From Helicobacter sp. 13S00477-4 (lineage in GTDB: Bacteria; Campylobacterota; Campylobacteria; Campylobacterales; Helicobacteraceae), in assembly GCF_002272785.1 (NCBI RefSeq), contig NZ_MLAS01000008.1:42772-106771 (forward strand): DNA of 64,000 nucleotides, read 5' to 3'. The position numbers and the translations under genes are program-made. Below, one piece after another: positions 29,238-38,357 of this stretch (positions are counted from its first letter, which is position 1; each line of letters begins with the position of its first letter). The notes beneath the pieces were generated by a model. The model was not told the origin of the DNA, made no database searches, and saw nothing but the letters and a program-made list of their open reading frames with translations.

Positions 29238-31090
29238 TGAAAAAAATATTTTTTAATTTGGTGTTAATAGTTTTAGCTTTTTGGACACCTAGTAGTTTGA
29301 AGGCAGTAGATGGTGAAGATTTTGTAGATTTATATGTAATACTCAATCAGATTGATAGGATCAATCAAGCAATTGATACTTACAATAAAGATCCACAAAA
29401 GATGCAAGAAGCAACTTTATATGCAGAGCAAAAAAATGAATTGATGCATGAGTTTACTTCAAAAGCTATCAGTCATAAAGAAAAAATTGGTATTGATATA
29501 AAACAAAATAAATCTGAACAAGAAAAAATTAAGTTGAATTTACAAATAGCAGCTCAAAAAAATGATGTTTATTCTTTTGCACTCAATCAGATTTCTTTAG
29601 ATTCATTGCGATTGGATCAAAATATGTATGAATTAATTGAAAAATTACGCAAGAAAATTGATTTTTTTAGCCAAAAAAATGATGTAGTAAAGATTATTTC
29701 ACCTTATATATTGCAGTTTGATAAAAAAGAAAGGGAAAAATATCTAGCACCTAAAGAACTCAAAGAAACTCAAAAAAATATCCTTGAAAATAGTTGGAAA
29801 GAATACCATATTAAATTGCAAACTTATAAAGAAATCTTAAATTATATTGAACAAAATTCTCAAGTTATCCTACCCCAAAGTGCAATAATGAATATTGGCA
29901 TGGAATGGATGTTGGAAAAAATAGATGAAATCATTCCTTTAAATACAAACAATTTAGGTATTGCCAAGGTAATATTATCATTCATTACATTGATTATTTT
30001 ATTAGGATGTAGGAAAATCATAGCTAGGGTAGTGATGAAGTTGGTTGAATTTTTTGTTAAATTCACTCGCCATAATGCTCAAGTGCAAAACAAAATCCGT
30101 GATGATATTACAACTCCAATTTCGTGGTTTTTGCTACTTTGGAGTTTTGATATTTCTTTGGACATTTTGTATTATCCAAATTTACCTACTCAAAAGATTG
30201 AGGTTTGGTTTGGAGTTGCATATATCATTTTTATAGCTTGGTTTATTATTTCTTTATTGAAAGGATATGGTACGGCATTTATCACTATAATTGCACAAAA
30301 AAGTTCAGATGGATTTCGCAAAGAAGTTATAAATTTGATTCTGAAAATTGTTTATTTTATTGTTGTTGTATTAGCATTACTCATTATTTTGAAACATTTA
30401 GGATTTAATATCTCTGCTATTATTGCTTCACTGGGTATTGGAGGTTTGGCTGTGGCTTTAGCAGTCAAAGATATGTTAGCAAACTTTTTTGCTTCAGTGA
30501 TGTTGCTCTTTGATAATTCTTTTTCGCAAGGGGATTGGATTGTTTGTGGAGATATTGAAGGAACGGTAGTAGAAATGGGACTTAGGCGTACGACTGTGAG
30601 GACTTTTGATAATGCTTTGTTGTTTGTGCCTAATTCTGAATTGGCAAACAAATCCATACGAAATTGGAATCGTCGTAAAGTGGGTAGACGTATCAAAATG
30701 AGTTTAGGACTGACTTATGGTTCAAGCAGGGAAGCCCTACAAAAGTGCGTACAACAAATCCGCGAAATGCTCAATAACAATCCTAACATATCAAAAGATA
30801 GTGATGAAAAGGAGAATATTGATTATCAAGTGGTTTTTAAGAAGGATATTATTTCAATAGATGATTATATGGGTTATAAAAATACCCTTTTTGTCTTTAT
30901 TGATGAGTTTGCTCCAAGTTCAATCAATCTTTTGATTTATTGCTTTAGTAAAACGGTAGCGTGGGGGGAGTTTTTAAAAGTCAAAGAAGAAGTAATGCTT
31001 GAGATGATGAAGATCATAGAATCTAATGGATTGAGTTTTGCATTTCCTAGCCAAAGTCTTTATATTGAGAGCTTACCAAATCCTAACTAA
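29237..31090 (+). CDS. MscS-family mechanosensitive channel, long N-terminal type
   Basis: Mechanosensitive channel of 617 residues. A signal peptide (MKKIFFNLVLIVLAFWTPSSLKA) is followed by about 220 residues of helical periplasmic domain rich in Lys, Glu and Gln, then membrane helices and the MscS core. The pore helix is seen as SLGIGGLAVALAVKDMLANF, and the beta domain as GDWIVCGDIEGTVVEMGLRRTTVRTF. TGATG overlaps the murD stop by one base, and GAGGA precedes it. It protects against osmotic downshock by family knowledge. A second MscS homologue is at 46245-47846. Confidence 0.88.
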   Translation: MKKIFFNLVLIVLAFWTPSSLKAVDGEDFVDLYVILNQIDRINQAIDTYNKDPQKMQEATLYAEQKNELMHEFTSKAISHKEKIGIDIKQNKSEQEKIKLNLQIAAQKNDVYSFALNQISLDSLRLDQNMYELIEKLRKKIDFFSQKNDVVKIISPYILQFDKKEREKYLAPKELKETQKNILENSWKEYHIKLQTYKEILNYIEQNSQVILPQSAIMNIGMEWMLEKIDEIIPLNTNNLGIAKVILSFITLIILLGCRKIIARVVMKLVEFFVKFTRHNAQVQNKIRDDITTPISWFLLLWSFDISLDILYYPNLPTQKIEVWFGVAYIIFIAWFIISLLKGYGTAFITIIAQKSSDGFRKEVINLILKIVYFIVVVLALLIILKHLGFNISAIIASLGIGGLAVALAVKDMLANFFASVMLLFDNSFSQGDWIVCGDIEGTVVEMGLRRTTVRTFDNALLFVPNSELANKSIRNWNRRKVGRRIKMSLGLTYGSSREALQKCVQQIREMLNNNPNISKDSDEKENIDYQVVFKKDIISIDDYMGYKNTLFVFIDEFAPSSINLLIYCFSKTVAWGEFLKVKEEVMLEMMKIIESNGLSFAFPSQSLYIESLPNPN

Positions 31091-31142
31091 GAACGATGGA
31101 CAAAATTTTAAATTTCTTTTTCTCTAGTTTATTATTTATTAA

Positions 31143-31148
31143 TATAAT
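31143..31148 (+). promoter_or_regulatory. -10 box of metA
   Basis: TATAAT 33 bases before the metA ATG. Transcription would start about 31155, inside the inverted repeat listed next. Confidence 0.55.
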
Positions 31149-31166
31149 AAACACGATATGTGTTTA
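31148..31166. promoter_or_regulatory. Inverted repeat over the metA transcription start (candidate operator)
   Basis: TAAACAC and GTGTTTA, perfect seven-base arms around GATAT. The repeat begins at the last base of the TATAAT box and covers the expected +1, ending five bases before the AAGGA ribosome site. Position and symmetry fit a dimeric repressor site; a short 5'-UTR hairpin is the alternative. Confidence 0.5.
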
Positions 31167-31181
31167 TAAAAGGAAAAAGAA

Positions 31182-32114
31182 ATGCCTGTAATTATTCCTC
31201 AAGATATTCCTGCTTTTAAAGCACTTCAAGATGAGAATGTTTTTGTAATGTCTTCAGGGAGAGCTAGTAAACAAGATATTCGTCCTATAGAAATAGCAAT
31301 ATTTAATTTGATGCCTACCAAAATACAGACTGAAAGTCAATTGATTAGATTATTAGCTAATTCTCCATTGCAGGTGAATATTACATTGATAACGACTCGT
31401 AGCTATGAGAGTAAAAATACACCAAAAAGTCATTTAGATAAATTTTATTGTTATTTTGATGAGGTCAGAGAAAAAAATTTTGATGGGATGATTATTACAG
31501 GAGCTCCAGTCGAAAAAATGGCATTTGAAGAAGTTTCTTATTGGGAAGAAATGAAGCAAGTTTTAGACTTTGCTCATAATAATGTTAATAGCACTCTTTA
31601 TATTTGTTGGGGGGCAATGGCAGGGTTATATTATCATTATGGAATAGGAAAACAAAATTTAGATAAAAAGATTTTTGGAGTCTTTTGCAATGCTAGAAAA
31701 AATGTCTCTGATGTTTTGTTTACAGGATGTGATGATAAGATATATATGCCACATTCTAGGTATAGCAGTATTAATGAAAAAGAGTTATTTTTAAATGATA
31801 AGCTTTGTATATTGTGTGAAGATGATGAAGTTGGAGTAGGCATACTCAAGTCTATAGATAACAAAAAAATTTTTATCATAGGGCATTTAGAATATGATGC
31901 CTATAGTCTAAAGGATGAGTATGATAGAGATAAGCAAAAAGGGCTTGACATAGATGAACCAAAAAATTATTTTGATAAAAATAATTGTGTTTTAGTCAAT
32001 TGGAGAGCAGGGGCAAGCTTAATTTTTTCAAATTGGTTGAATTATTATGTTTATCAAGTGACTCCATATGATTTAACTCAATTTAATTGCAACTCAAGTC
32101 CTACAGGGCAATGA
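31182..32114 (+). CDS. metA: Homoserine O-acyltransferase (MetA type)
   Basis: Activates homoserine for methionine synthesis. The catalytic cysteine is C142 ([15 protein letters not shown]), and H235 with E237 appear in [11 protein letters not shown], at the same positions as in E. coli MetA. Family members use succinyl-CoA or acetyl-CoA, which sequence alone does not settle here. Length is 310 residues. The last 12 codons run into the 3' end of the convergent xthA gene (37-base overlap). Its own promoter and a palindromic site lie upstream. Confidence 0.95.
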   Translation: MPVIIPQDIPAFKALQDENVFVMSSGRASKQDIRPIEIAIFNLMPTKIQTESQLIRLLANSPLQVNITLITTRSYESKNTPKSHLDKFYCYFDEVREKNFDGMIITGAPVEKMAFEEVSYWEEMKQVLDFAHNNVNSTLYICWGAMAGLYYHYGIGKQNLDKKIFGVFCNARKNVSDVLFTGCDDKIYMPHSRYSSINEKELFLNDKLCILCEDDEVGVGILKSIDNKKIFIIGHLEYDAYSLKDEYDRDKQKGLDIDEPKNYFDKNNCVLVNWRAGASLIFSNWLNYYVYQVTPYDLTQFNCNSSPTGQ

Positions 32115-32836
32115 TCACTTCCCATAATATTGGGGTAGATTTTAGCATCTTTGAGTTTAGATGAAAGACTATTTGAGCATAAAAAATAATCAATCCTCCA
32201 ACCCGTGTTGTTTTGACGAGCGTTCCCCATATAACTCCACCAGCTATAAGCTCCCTTTAAATCAGGATAAAAATATCTGAATGTATCAGTAAAACCTGAT
32301 TCTAAGAGTTGGGTGAATTTTTCTCTTTCTTCGTCTGTAAAACCAGCATTTTTGCGATTTGTTTTTGGATTTTTAAGATCAATTTCTTTGTGAGCAACAT
32401 TGAGATCACCACAGATAATAACAGGTTTTTTCTTTTCAAGTTGTTTGAGGAATGTCCTAAAATCATCTTCCCATTCCATTCGATAAGGAAGTCTTTCTAG
32501 TTCTCTTTTCGAATTTGGGGTATAAACATTGACTAAGTAAAAAGAATTATATTCTGCAGTGATGATACGACCTTCTTGATCATGGTGACTGATACCCATA
32601 TCATAGCTTACATTAATAGGGGTGGTTTTTGAGAAAATGACAGTACCTGAATATCCCTTTTTTTCAGCAGAGTTCCAGTATTCTTCATATCCTTTGAATT
32701 TAAATTCAGCTTGTTGAGGGGTCATTTTTGATTCTTGAATGCAAAAAATATCAGCATTGATTGATCTGAAAAAGTCCATGAACCCTTTATTCATACAAGC
32801 TCTCAAACCATTCACATTCCATGAGATTAATTTCAT
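32078..32836 (-). CDS. xthA: Exodeoxyribonuclease III
   Basis: AP endonuclease and 3'-5' exonuclease of base-excision repair. Endonuclease/exonuclease/phosphatase motifs are visible: [16 protein letters not shown], the catalytic GDLNVAH, and [10 protein letters not shown] at the C-terminus; 252 residues. A strong AAGGAGG site precedes the ATG. It overlaps metA tail to tail by 37 bases. Confidence 0.95.
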   Translation of the reverse strand: MKLISWNVNGLRACMNKGFMDFFRSINADIFCIQESKMTPQQAEFKFKGYEEYWNSAEKKGYSGTVIFSKTTPINVSYDMGISHHDQEGRIITAEYNSFYLVNVYTPNSKRELERLPYRMEWEDDFRTFLKQLEKKKPVIICGDLNVAHKEIDLKNPKTNRKNAGFTDEEREKFTQLLESGFTDTFRYFYPDLKGAYSWWSYMGNARQNNTGWRIDYFLCSNSLSSKLKDAKIYPNIMGSDHCPVGLELQLN

Positions 32837-32938
32837 AGCTCCTCCTTAATAGTCTTTGACTTTGGAAATAAAATAATACCATTTATGTTTTCTTTTTTCT
32901 AAGATAAGTGTTTAAGTTATTTTTCAAGGGTTTTTTGA

Positions 32939-32944
32939 GATAAT
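32939..32944 (+). promoter_or_regulatory. Possible -10 box of tRNA-Phe
   Basis: GATAAT preceded by a T-rich stretch, 15 bases before the mature tRNA 5' end. Single weak motif. Confidence 0.35.
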
Positions 32945-32958
32945 TTGTGTTCTTTTTT

Positions 32959-33034
32959 GGCTTGATAGCTCAGTCGGTAGAGCAGGAGACTGAAAATCTC
33001 CGTGTCGGTGGTTCGATTCCGCCTCAAGCCACCA
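32959..33034 (+). tRNA. tRNA-Phe (GAA)
   Basis: 76-base cloverleaf. The acceptor arms GGCTTGA and TCAAGCC pair perfectly, with A as discriminator and an encoded CCA end. D arm AGCTCAGTCGGTAGAGC, anticodon stem GGAGA/TCTCC around the loop CTGAAAA, giving anticodon GAA, and T arm GGTTCGATTCC. No integrase or tRNA-fragment repeat stands nearby. Confidence 0.97.
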
Positions 33035-33134
33035 TCATAAAATCTTCCTCATTATTTCTTCAAATTTAGTTTATCATCATTTCTAGTTTAAATTTTTATT
33101 TTCAAATACTTTAAATAAGTAATTATTTTTTAAG

Positions 33135-33140
33135 TATAAT
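33135..33140 (+). promoter_or_regulatory. -10 box of the DinB-like gene
   Basis: TATAAT in the context TTAAGTATAAT, 29 bases before the ATG at 33169. Confidence 0.6.
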
Positions 33141-33168
33141 TTATTAGATAAAACTAAAGGACTCAACA

Positions 33169-33681
33169 ATGAAAGAAATTTTAAGGCTTCATGCAAAATA
33201 CAACCAAAGTGCAAATCAAGCAATGATAGATTGTCTCAAAGGTCTTAGTATAGATGATTTCAATAAAGATATGGGATTGTATTTTCGTTCTATTTGCAAG
33301 ACTTTTGAACATGCTTTGGCTGTAGATAGTATGGTTTTTGCTAATGTATATGCAAATTATAGTGATAAAAAATTAGATACAGCTTCTATTGCTGCTATAG
33401 TCAATGCAGATTTGAGTATCGCTGATGAGGTGCGGATAAGTATGCAAACACTTTTTGAAGCTAGAAAAAAAGTAGATGATTTCATAATTGCTTTGATTGA
33501 ACATATCAATGATTTTTCCAAAATTGAGGTTTTGGAATTTCCTGGAATTAAATTTGAAAAACCTATTTATCAATTTTTAATTTCTGTTTTAACGCATGAC
33601 ACACATCATCGTGGTCAAATTGCTGCAGCATTGGATATATTAGGTATTGAAAATGATTTTAATGGAATGTTGGGAGTATAA
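33169..33681 (+). CDS. DinB-superfamily four-helix-bundle protein
   Basis: 170-residue protein of the DinB/YfiT-like fold. The three metal-binding histidines of the family are recognisable in FEHAL (near residue 47) and in the HDTHHRGQ motif near residue 143. It is not the DNA polymerase DinB. The biochemical role of most members is unknown; some use metal with low-molecular-weight thiols. AAAGGA lies just upstream. It precedes an AI-2E-family permease by nine bases. Confidence 0.82.
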   Translation: MKEILRLHAKYNQSANQAMIDCLKGLSIDDFNKDMGLYFRSICKTFEHALAVDSMVFANVYANYSDKKLDTASIAAIVNADLSIADEVRISMQTLFEARKKVDDFIIALIEHINDFSKIEVLEFPGIKFEKPIYQFLISVLTHDTHHRGQIAAALDILGIENDFNGMLGV

Positions 33682-33690
33682 GTCAATCAA

Positions 33691-34749
33691 ATGCGTCCTA
33701 TTTATTTTTTTTGGATTGTTTTTGTTATCAGTCTTTATTGGATAGGGTATTTGTATCAAGATTTTTTAATGAATCTTTTGATAGCAGGTCTTTTGTGTGT
33801 GGCAACTTTTTGGCTCAAGGATTTTTTTGATAGATACATCAAATGGAATGCTTTGAGTTCATTTTTTTGTGTATTTTTGCTTTTGACTTTTTTGATTGTG
33901 CCATTTTATTTTGTAGGGTATAAAATTATTGGTTTTGTTTTAGATATGAATATGGAGGCTTTTTCATCCTTTATAGACAAAATAAAGCAGCTTATTGCAC
34001 AAGGTTTTGAGTATTTTCCTGCTTGGAGTAACAATGTCAATAACATCCTTTCAAGTATTTCTGCAGAATCAATAATGACTTATGCTATAAAATTCAGTGG
34101 TTATATTGGTAAGCATAGCTTGAATTTTGTAATTGATGCTGCATTTATTGTTATTTTTTTATTTTTCTTTTTTTATTATGCACATAAATTTTATGATTAT
34201 ATATTAAGGTTACTTCCTTTTGAAGTGTCTCAAAGTCAAGAAGTTTTTCAGGAGATAAATGGTGTTTTACGTGTTGTGTTCCTGACTTCTATTCTAAATG
34301 TTTTTTTGCAAGGTTTTATGTTTGGGTTGATGATTATTTGGTTTGACTACGATGGATTTTTATTTGGTGTGTTATTTGGGCTTGCTTCGTTAATTCCTGT
34401 TGTGGGTGGTGCACTTGTATGGATACCTATTGTTGCTTATGAATTATATTTAGGGAATATTGGTATAGCAATTTTTATCATTATTTATTCTTTGGTATTT
34501 ATTGGATTTGTGATTGACAATCTGATAAAACCTATTATCATTGGAATTATCAAACAAAAAATTTTAAAAACTCCTCTTCAGATCAATGAAATTTTGATTT
34601 TTTTCTCTATCCTTGCAGGGATTTCTTCATTTGGATTTTGGGGGATTGTTGTTGGTCCTACGATTACAGCATTTTTTATTGCTTTATTGAGGCTTTATGA
34701 AAATAATTTTTCTTCAAAATCTGATCTAAATTTAGTAAAAAAGTTTTAG
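33691..34749 (+). CDS. AI-2E-family (UPF0118) transporter
   Basis: Membrane protein of 352 residues with about eight hydrophobic segments. The conserved GLASLIPVVGGALVWIP and the PIIIGIIKQKILKTP region identify the AI-2E transporter family (formerly UPF0118/PerM). Family members export quorum signals, or act as Na+/H+ antiporters, or are uncharacterised, so the name does not fix the substrate. The ribosome site is weak. The flavin monooxygenase gene follows after eight bases. Confidence 0.85.
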   Translation: MRPIYFFWIVFVISLYWIGYLYQDFLMNLLIAGLLCVATFWLKDFFDRYIKWNALSSFFCVFLLLTFLIVPFYFVGYKIIGFVLDMNMEAFSSFIDKIKQLIAQGFEYFPAWSNNVNNILSSISAESIMTYAIKFSGYIGKHSLNFVIDAAFIVIFLFFFFYYAHKFYDYILRLLPFEVSQSQEVFQEINGVLRVVFLTSILNVFLQGFMFGLMIIWFDYDGFLFGVLFGLASLIPVVGGALVWIPIVAYELYLGNIGIAIFIIIYSLVFIGFVIDNLIKPIIIGIIKQKILKTPLQINEILIFFSILAGISSFGFWGIVVGPTITAFFIALLRLYENNFSSKSDLNLVKKF

Positions 34750-34757
34750 GAGGAGTA

Positions 34758-35753
34758 ATGACTTTACAAAAAAAAGCTTATTCTTTTCTTGACTTGGTTC
34801 CTATTGTTGAGGGTAGTGGTCCTCAACAAGCCCTTAAAAATTCAATGGATATTGCACATAAAGCTGAAGAATTGGGTTTTAAGAGATTTTGGTTTGCTGA
34901 ACATCATAATATGGATGGCATTGCTTCATCAGCGACTGCTATTTTGATAGCACATATTGCTTCTCATACTCAAAGTATTAGAGTTGGTTCAGGAGGTATT
35001 ATGTTGCCTAACCATACTCCTTTGATGATAGCTGAAGAATTTGGCACACTTCAAGAGCTCTATGGTAATAGGATTGATTTGGGTGTTGGTAGGGCAAAAG
35101 GTGGGGATTATGAAAGTTCTTTGGCAATCAGAAAAGAAAGGATTAAAAGTGATGAGAATTTTTTTGAAGAATTAGGAGAATTACAAAATTTTCTAACTCA
35201 AGACCAAAATTCAAATGTAAAAGCTATTCCTGGATATGGTACAAATGTGCCAATTTATCTTTTAGGTTCAAGTCTTTATAGTGCCCATGTTGCTGCTCAA
35301 AAAGGAATTCCATATGCTTTTGCTTCACATTTTGCTCCTCGTTATCTCTTAGAAGCCCTCAGGATTTATAGAGAAAATTTTATCCCTTCTAAAACGCTTA
35401 AAAAACCTTATGCTATTGTTGCAATACCATTGATTTTGGCTTCTGATGATGAAGAAGCTTTGTTTTTGGCAAGTAGTTCTTATCAGAGGAGTTTATCGCT
35501 TTTGAGGAATCAGAGTTTGAAACTCAAACCTCCTAGTGCATTTTTAGAAATTGATTGGGATGATAATGAAAAAAAAGCGGTTTTAGGAATGCTTTCAACG
35601 ATGGTATTGGGTGGTAAAGAAAGAGCATTGAAGGAATTAATTAATATTTTGAATAAAACTCAAGCAGATGAATTTATCTTTACCTGTGATGTTTATGATC
35701 AGGAAAAAAGAAAAAAATCTTTAGAGATTTTAGCTGAAATAATGAATTTTTAA
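34758..35753 (+). CDS. LLM-class flavin-dependent oxidoreductase
   Basis: 331-residue luciferase-like (TIM-barrel) monooxygenase. The N-terminal FWFAEHHN and the GSGGIMLPNHTPLMIAEEFG and RIDLGVGRAKG motifs are typical of the MsnO8-type subfamily. It would use reduced FMN supplied by a separate reductase. TAGGAGGAG precedes the ATG. Substrate unknown. It ends directly at a strong hairpin terminator before the convergent lactate permease gene. Confidence 0.85.
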   Translation: MTLQKKAYSFLDLVPIVEGSGPQQALKNSMDIAHKAEELGFKRFWFAEHHNMDGIASSATAILIAHIASHTQSIRVGSGGIMLPNHTPLMIAEEFGTLQELYGNRIDLGVGRAKGGDYESSLAIRKERIKSDENFFEELGELQNFLTQDQNSNVKAIPGYGTNVPIYLLGSSLYSAHVAAQKGIPYAFASHFAPRYLLEALRIYRENFIPSKTLKKPYAIVAIPLILASDDEEALFLASSSYQRSLSLLRNQSLKLKPPSAFLEIDWDDNEKKAVLGMLSTMVLGGKERALKELINILNKTQADEFIFTCDVYDQEKRKKSLEILAEIMNF

Positions 35754-35779
35754 TCTAATTGAAAGATTTTCAATTAGAT
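35753..35779. terminator. Bidirectional hairpin between the flavin monooxygenase gene and lctP
   Basis: Perfect 12-base arms (ATCTAATTGAAA and TTTCAATTAGAT) with a three-base loop; it starts on the last base of the monooxygenase stop codon. The stem is strong, but neither side has a long T run, so the mode of termination is uncertain. Confidence 0.6.
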
Positions 35780-35793
35780 ACTTGAGTTTAAAT

Positions 35794-37437
35794 TTAAGGT
35801 ATGATTTGTGGAACAACATATGCAATAAAGCTTGTGATAAAACCAATAGCAATCACAAAGAGGATTGAGTATTTAAATGTCCACCTGAATAATTCAGATT
35901 CTTTACCTACTAATCCTACCGCTGCACAAGCTATGGCAATACTTTGAGGGCTAATCATTTTCCCTACTACGCCACCTACAGAATTGGCTGCTAAGAACAA
36001 AACTTCGGGTATACCTAGTTGTCTTGCAGTGAGTTGTTGTAAAGATCCAAAAAGAAGGTTTGAGCTAGTATCGCTACCTGTTAGAAAGACCCCAATCCAT
36101 CCTATGATTGGGGAGAAAAATGTGAAAGCATGCCCAGTGCTTGCTAAAGCAAGGGCTAAGGTAGCAGATATGCCACTGTAATTTGAGATATAGGCAAAGG
36201 CTAGCACAAGCCCAATAGTCAAAATAGGCATTTTCATTTCATTGAATGTGTTTCCAAATACATTCAAAGCATCTTTTAATTTAACCCTCAAGATAAAAAT
36301 ACTTAGTATTGCTGCTACTAAAATAGATGTTCCTGTAGTTCCAATCAAAGGTAAAGAGAAGATAATTTTGTCTGCGATAGGTTTTCCTTCAGTGACAATA
36401 GGAGCTGTTTTGAAAATTTTTTCACTGATGTTACTAAATTCAAAATTGAAAGTGCTGAATCCTAAGAGTCCTGTTGGTTTGAATAAATCTTTAAACCAAG
36501 GTTGTGTCCAAATAAAAATTGTAATAATTAGCAATACAAATGGTATCCATGCTAGGATTATTTTACAAATATGATGTTTGGATTGCTGGGTAGAAATTTC
36601 GTTGCCATCAGTCCTGAATATTCTTTTAGGTTGCCAAAATTTTAGGAAAATCATTGTGGCTACAATAGAGACAATAGCTGATATTATATCAGGGAGTTCA
36701 GGTCCAATATAATTAGAACTATAAAATTGAATGAGGGCAAAAGAAATAGCTGCTACAAGTAAAACAGGGTAAGTTTCTTTGATTCCACGCCAACCATCCA
36801 TTAGAAATACGATAAAAAATGGAACAAAAAGTGTGAGGGGCGGGAGCATTCTGCCTGTCATTGAAGAAATTTCAAGTGCAGAGACATTGACTACACCTGC
36901 CATAGCAATAATAGGAATACCTACAGCACCAAATGCTACTGGAGCAGTGTTGGCAATCATGCACAATCCAGCTGCATATAAAGGACGTAATCCAAGTCCT
37001 ACAAGTATAGCAGCTGTGATAGCAACAGGTCCTCCAAAGCCAATAGCTCCTTCTAAGAAAGCACCAAAACAAAAGCCAATCAAAATAACTAAAATCCTAT
37101 GATCAGGTGTAATAGAAAGGATGCTTTCGCGTAAAATATCAAAATATCCTGATTTTACAGAAAGTTTATAAAGAAAAATCGCTGCGATGATAATCCAAGC
37201 AATAGGCCACAATCCATATAAAAAACCATAGATGAATGCTGAAAAAACCATTTTTATTGGCATTTGATAAGCAAAAATAGCAATAATGATTGTGAGGAAT
37301 ACGGTCAATAAACCTGCCATATATCCTTTTAGCTTAAAAATTATCAATGAAATAAAAAATAATAGTATAGGCAAGAATGCAACCATAGCACTTAGCCAAA
37401 TATTACCAAACGGATTATAAACTTGAATGTATTGCAT
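35794..37437 (-). CDS. lctP: L-lactate permease
   Basis: Lactate:H+ symporter of the LctP family, 547 residues with about 12-14 hydrophobic segments. Recognisable segments are GAFLEGAIGFGGPVAITAAI near residue 125, TGSDTSSNLLFGSLQQ and NSVGGVVGKMISPQSIAIA. AAGGAAA precedes the ATG. It diverges from the lldEFG-bcp operon across a 176-base region with a palindrome; together they form a lactate uptake and oxidation unit, as in H. pylori. Confidence 0.93.
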   Translation of the reverse strand: MQYIQVYNPFGNIWLSAMVAFLPILLFFISLIIFKLKGYMAGLLTVFLTIIIAIFAYQMPIKMVFSAFIYGFLYGLWPIAWIIIAAIFLYKLSVKSGYFDILRESILSITPDHRILVILIGFCFGAFLEGAIGFGGPVAITAAILVGLGLRPLYAAGLCMIANTAPVAFGAVGIPIIAMAGVVNVSALEISSMTGRMLPPLTLFVPFFIVFLMDGWRGIKETYPVLLVAAISFALIQFYSSNYIGPELPDIISAIVSIVATMIFLKFWQPKRIFRTDGNEISTQQSKHHICKIILAWIPFVLLIITIFIWTQPWFKDLFKPTGLLGFSTFNFEFSNISEKIFKTAPIVTEGKPIADKIIFSLPLIGTTGTSILVAAILSIFILRVKLKDALNVFGNTFNEMKMPILTIGLVLAFAYISNYSGISATLALALASTGHAFTFFSPIIGWIGVFLTGSDTSSNLLFGSLQQLTARQLGIPEVLFLAANSVGGVVGKMISPQSIAIACAAVGLVGKESELFRWTFKYSILFVIAIGFITSFIAYVVPQIIP

Positions 37438-37506
37438 TATATTTCCTTCTTTGATATTTTTAGTTTGAGATTTATGAGTATAGCCAAAATACAGACCCAG
37501 AGAAAT

Positions 37507-37512
37507 ATTATA
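37507..37512 (-). promoter_or_regulatory. -10 box of lctP
   Basis: TATAAT on the minus strand, giving a start near 37500 and a leader of about 63 bases. Confidence 0.5.
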
Positions 37513-37515
37513 ATT

Positions 37516-37542
37516 TATTTACATATTATTTGTGTGTAAATA
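37516..37542. promoter_or_regulatory. Palindrome between lctP and lldE (candidate operator)
   Basis: TATTTACA and TGTAAATA, perfect eight-base arms with an 11-base spacer. It covers the -35 to spacer zone of the minus-strand lctP promoter and lies about 40 bases before the lldE -10 box. A shared site for a dimeric lactate-responsive regulator is the natural guess. Confidence 0.5.
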
Positions 37543-37581
37543 TGTATCAGTAAGGTTTGTATTTTTTTATGCTTTTTTAGG

Positions 37582-37587
37582 GTATAT
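37582..37587 (+). promoter_or_regulatory. -10 box of lldE
   Basis: TATATT after GGG, 27 bases before the ATG at 37614. Confidence 0.4.
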
Positions 37588-37613
37588 TTCATCCAAAGTT
37601 AAAAGGAGATAAG

Positions 37614-38357
37614 ATGAAGGTTTATTTTTATTCAACCTGTTTAGGTAGTGTAGCATATAGTGATACTTGTGTGAATGCGATCAGGCTGTTACAAAAAGAA
37701 GGGATAGAGGTTATTTTTAAGAAAGATCAAACTTGCTGTGCTCAACCAAGTTATAATTCAGGCTATTATGAAGAAAGTAAAAAAATAGCTTTATATAATA
37801 TAGGGATTTTTTCGCAAGATTATCCTATTATTCTCCCAAGTGGTTCGTGTGCTGGGATGATGAAACAGGATTATTTGGCTTTATTTGAGGGTAGTGAACG
37901 TTATGAAGAAGTGAGTGCATTTTGCTCACGGGTATTTGAACTTAGTGAATTTTTGGATAAAAAAATAGGTGTTAAATATGATGATATAGGTGAGCCTGTT
38001 AGGATCACTTGGCATTCAAATTGTCATGCTTTGAGGGTAGCAAAAACTATAGATTCTTCAAAAAGTCTTCTTAAAAGTCTCAAAAATGTCGAACTAATTG
38101 AACTGGATAAAGAAGAGGAATGTTGTGGTTTTGGTGGCACATTTAGCGTAAAAGAACCTCAAATTTCTTATGCTATGGTGAGTGAAAAAATATCTGACAT
38201 TCAAACCAAAAATGTTCAATATTTAGTTGCTGGAGATGCTGGTTGTTTGCTTAATATTGGTGGAGCTATGAGCAAGATGGGCATAGAAACAAAACCGATA
38301 CATTTGTATGATTTTTTAGCTCAAAGGATTGGTCTTTCAAACGGAGGGATTTTATAA
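37614..38357 (+). CDS. lldE: Lactate utilization (Fe-S) oxidoreductase subunit LldE/LutA
   Basis: Subunit of the three-part, FMN-independent L-lactate oxidation complex. It has two cysteine-rich CCG-type domains (CCAQPSYNSGYY near residue 43 and CCGFGGTFSVK near residue 170), which bind an Fe-S centre or heterodisulfide-like site; 247 residues. AAAGGAG precedes the ATG. The stop and the lldF start overlap by one base. Confidence 0.93.
   Translation: MKVYFYSTCLGSVAYSDTCVNAIRLLQKEGIEVIFKKDQTCCAQPSYNSGYYEESKKIALYNIGIFSQDYPIILPSGSCAGMMKQDYLALFEGSERYEEVSAFCSRVFELSEFLDKKIGVKYDDIGEPVRITWHSNCHALRVAKTIDSSKSLLKSLKNVELIELDKEEECCGFGGTFSVKEPQISYAMVSEKISDIQTKNVQYLVAGDAGCLLNIGGAMSKMGIETKPIHLYDFLAQRIGLSNGGIL

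Noticed and set aside
32959..33034. tRNA-Phe as an integration site of a mobile element
   Set aside because: No integrase, no repeated tRNA 3' end and no change of gene type in the next kilobases.
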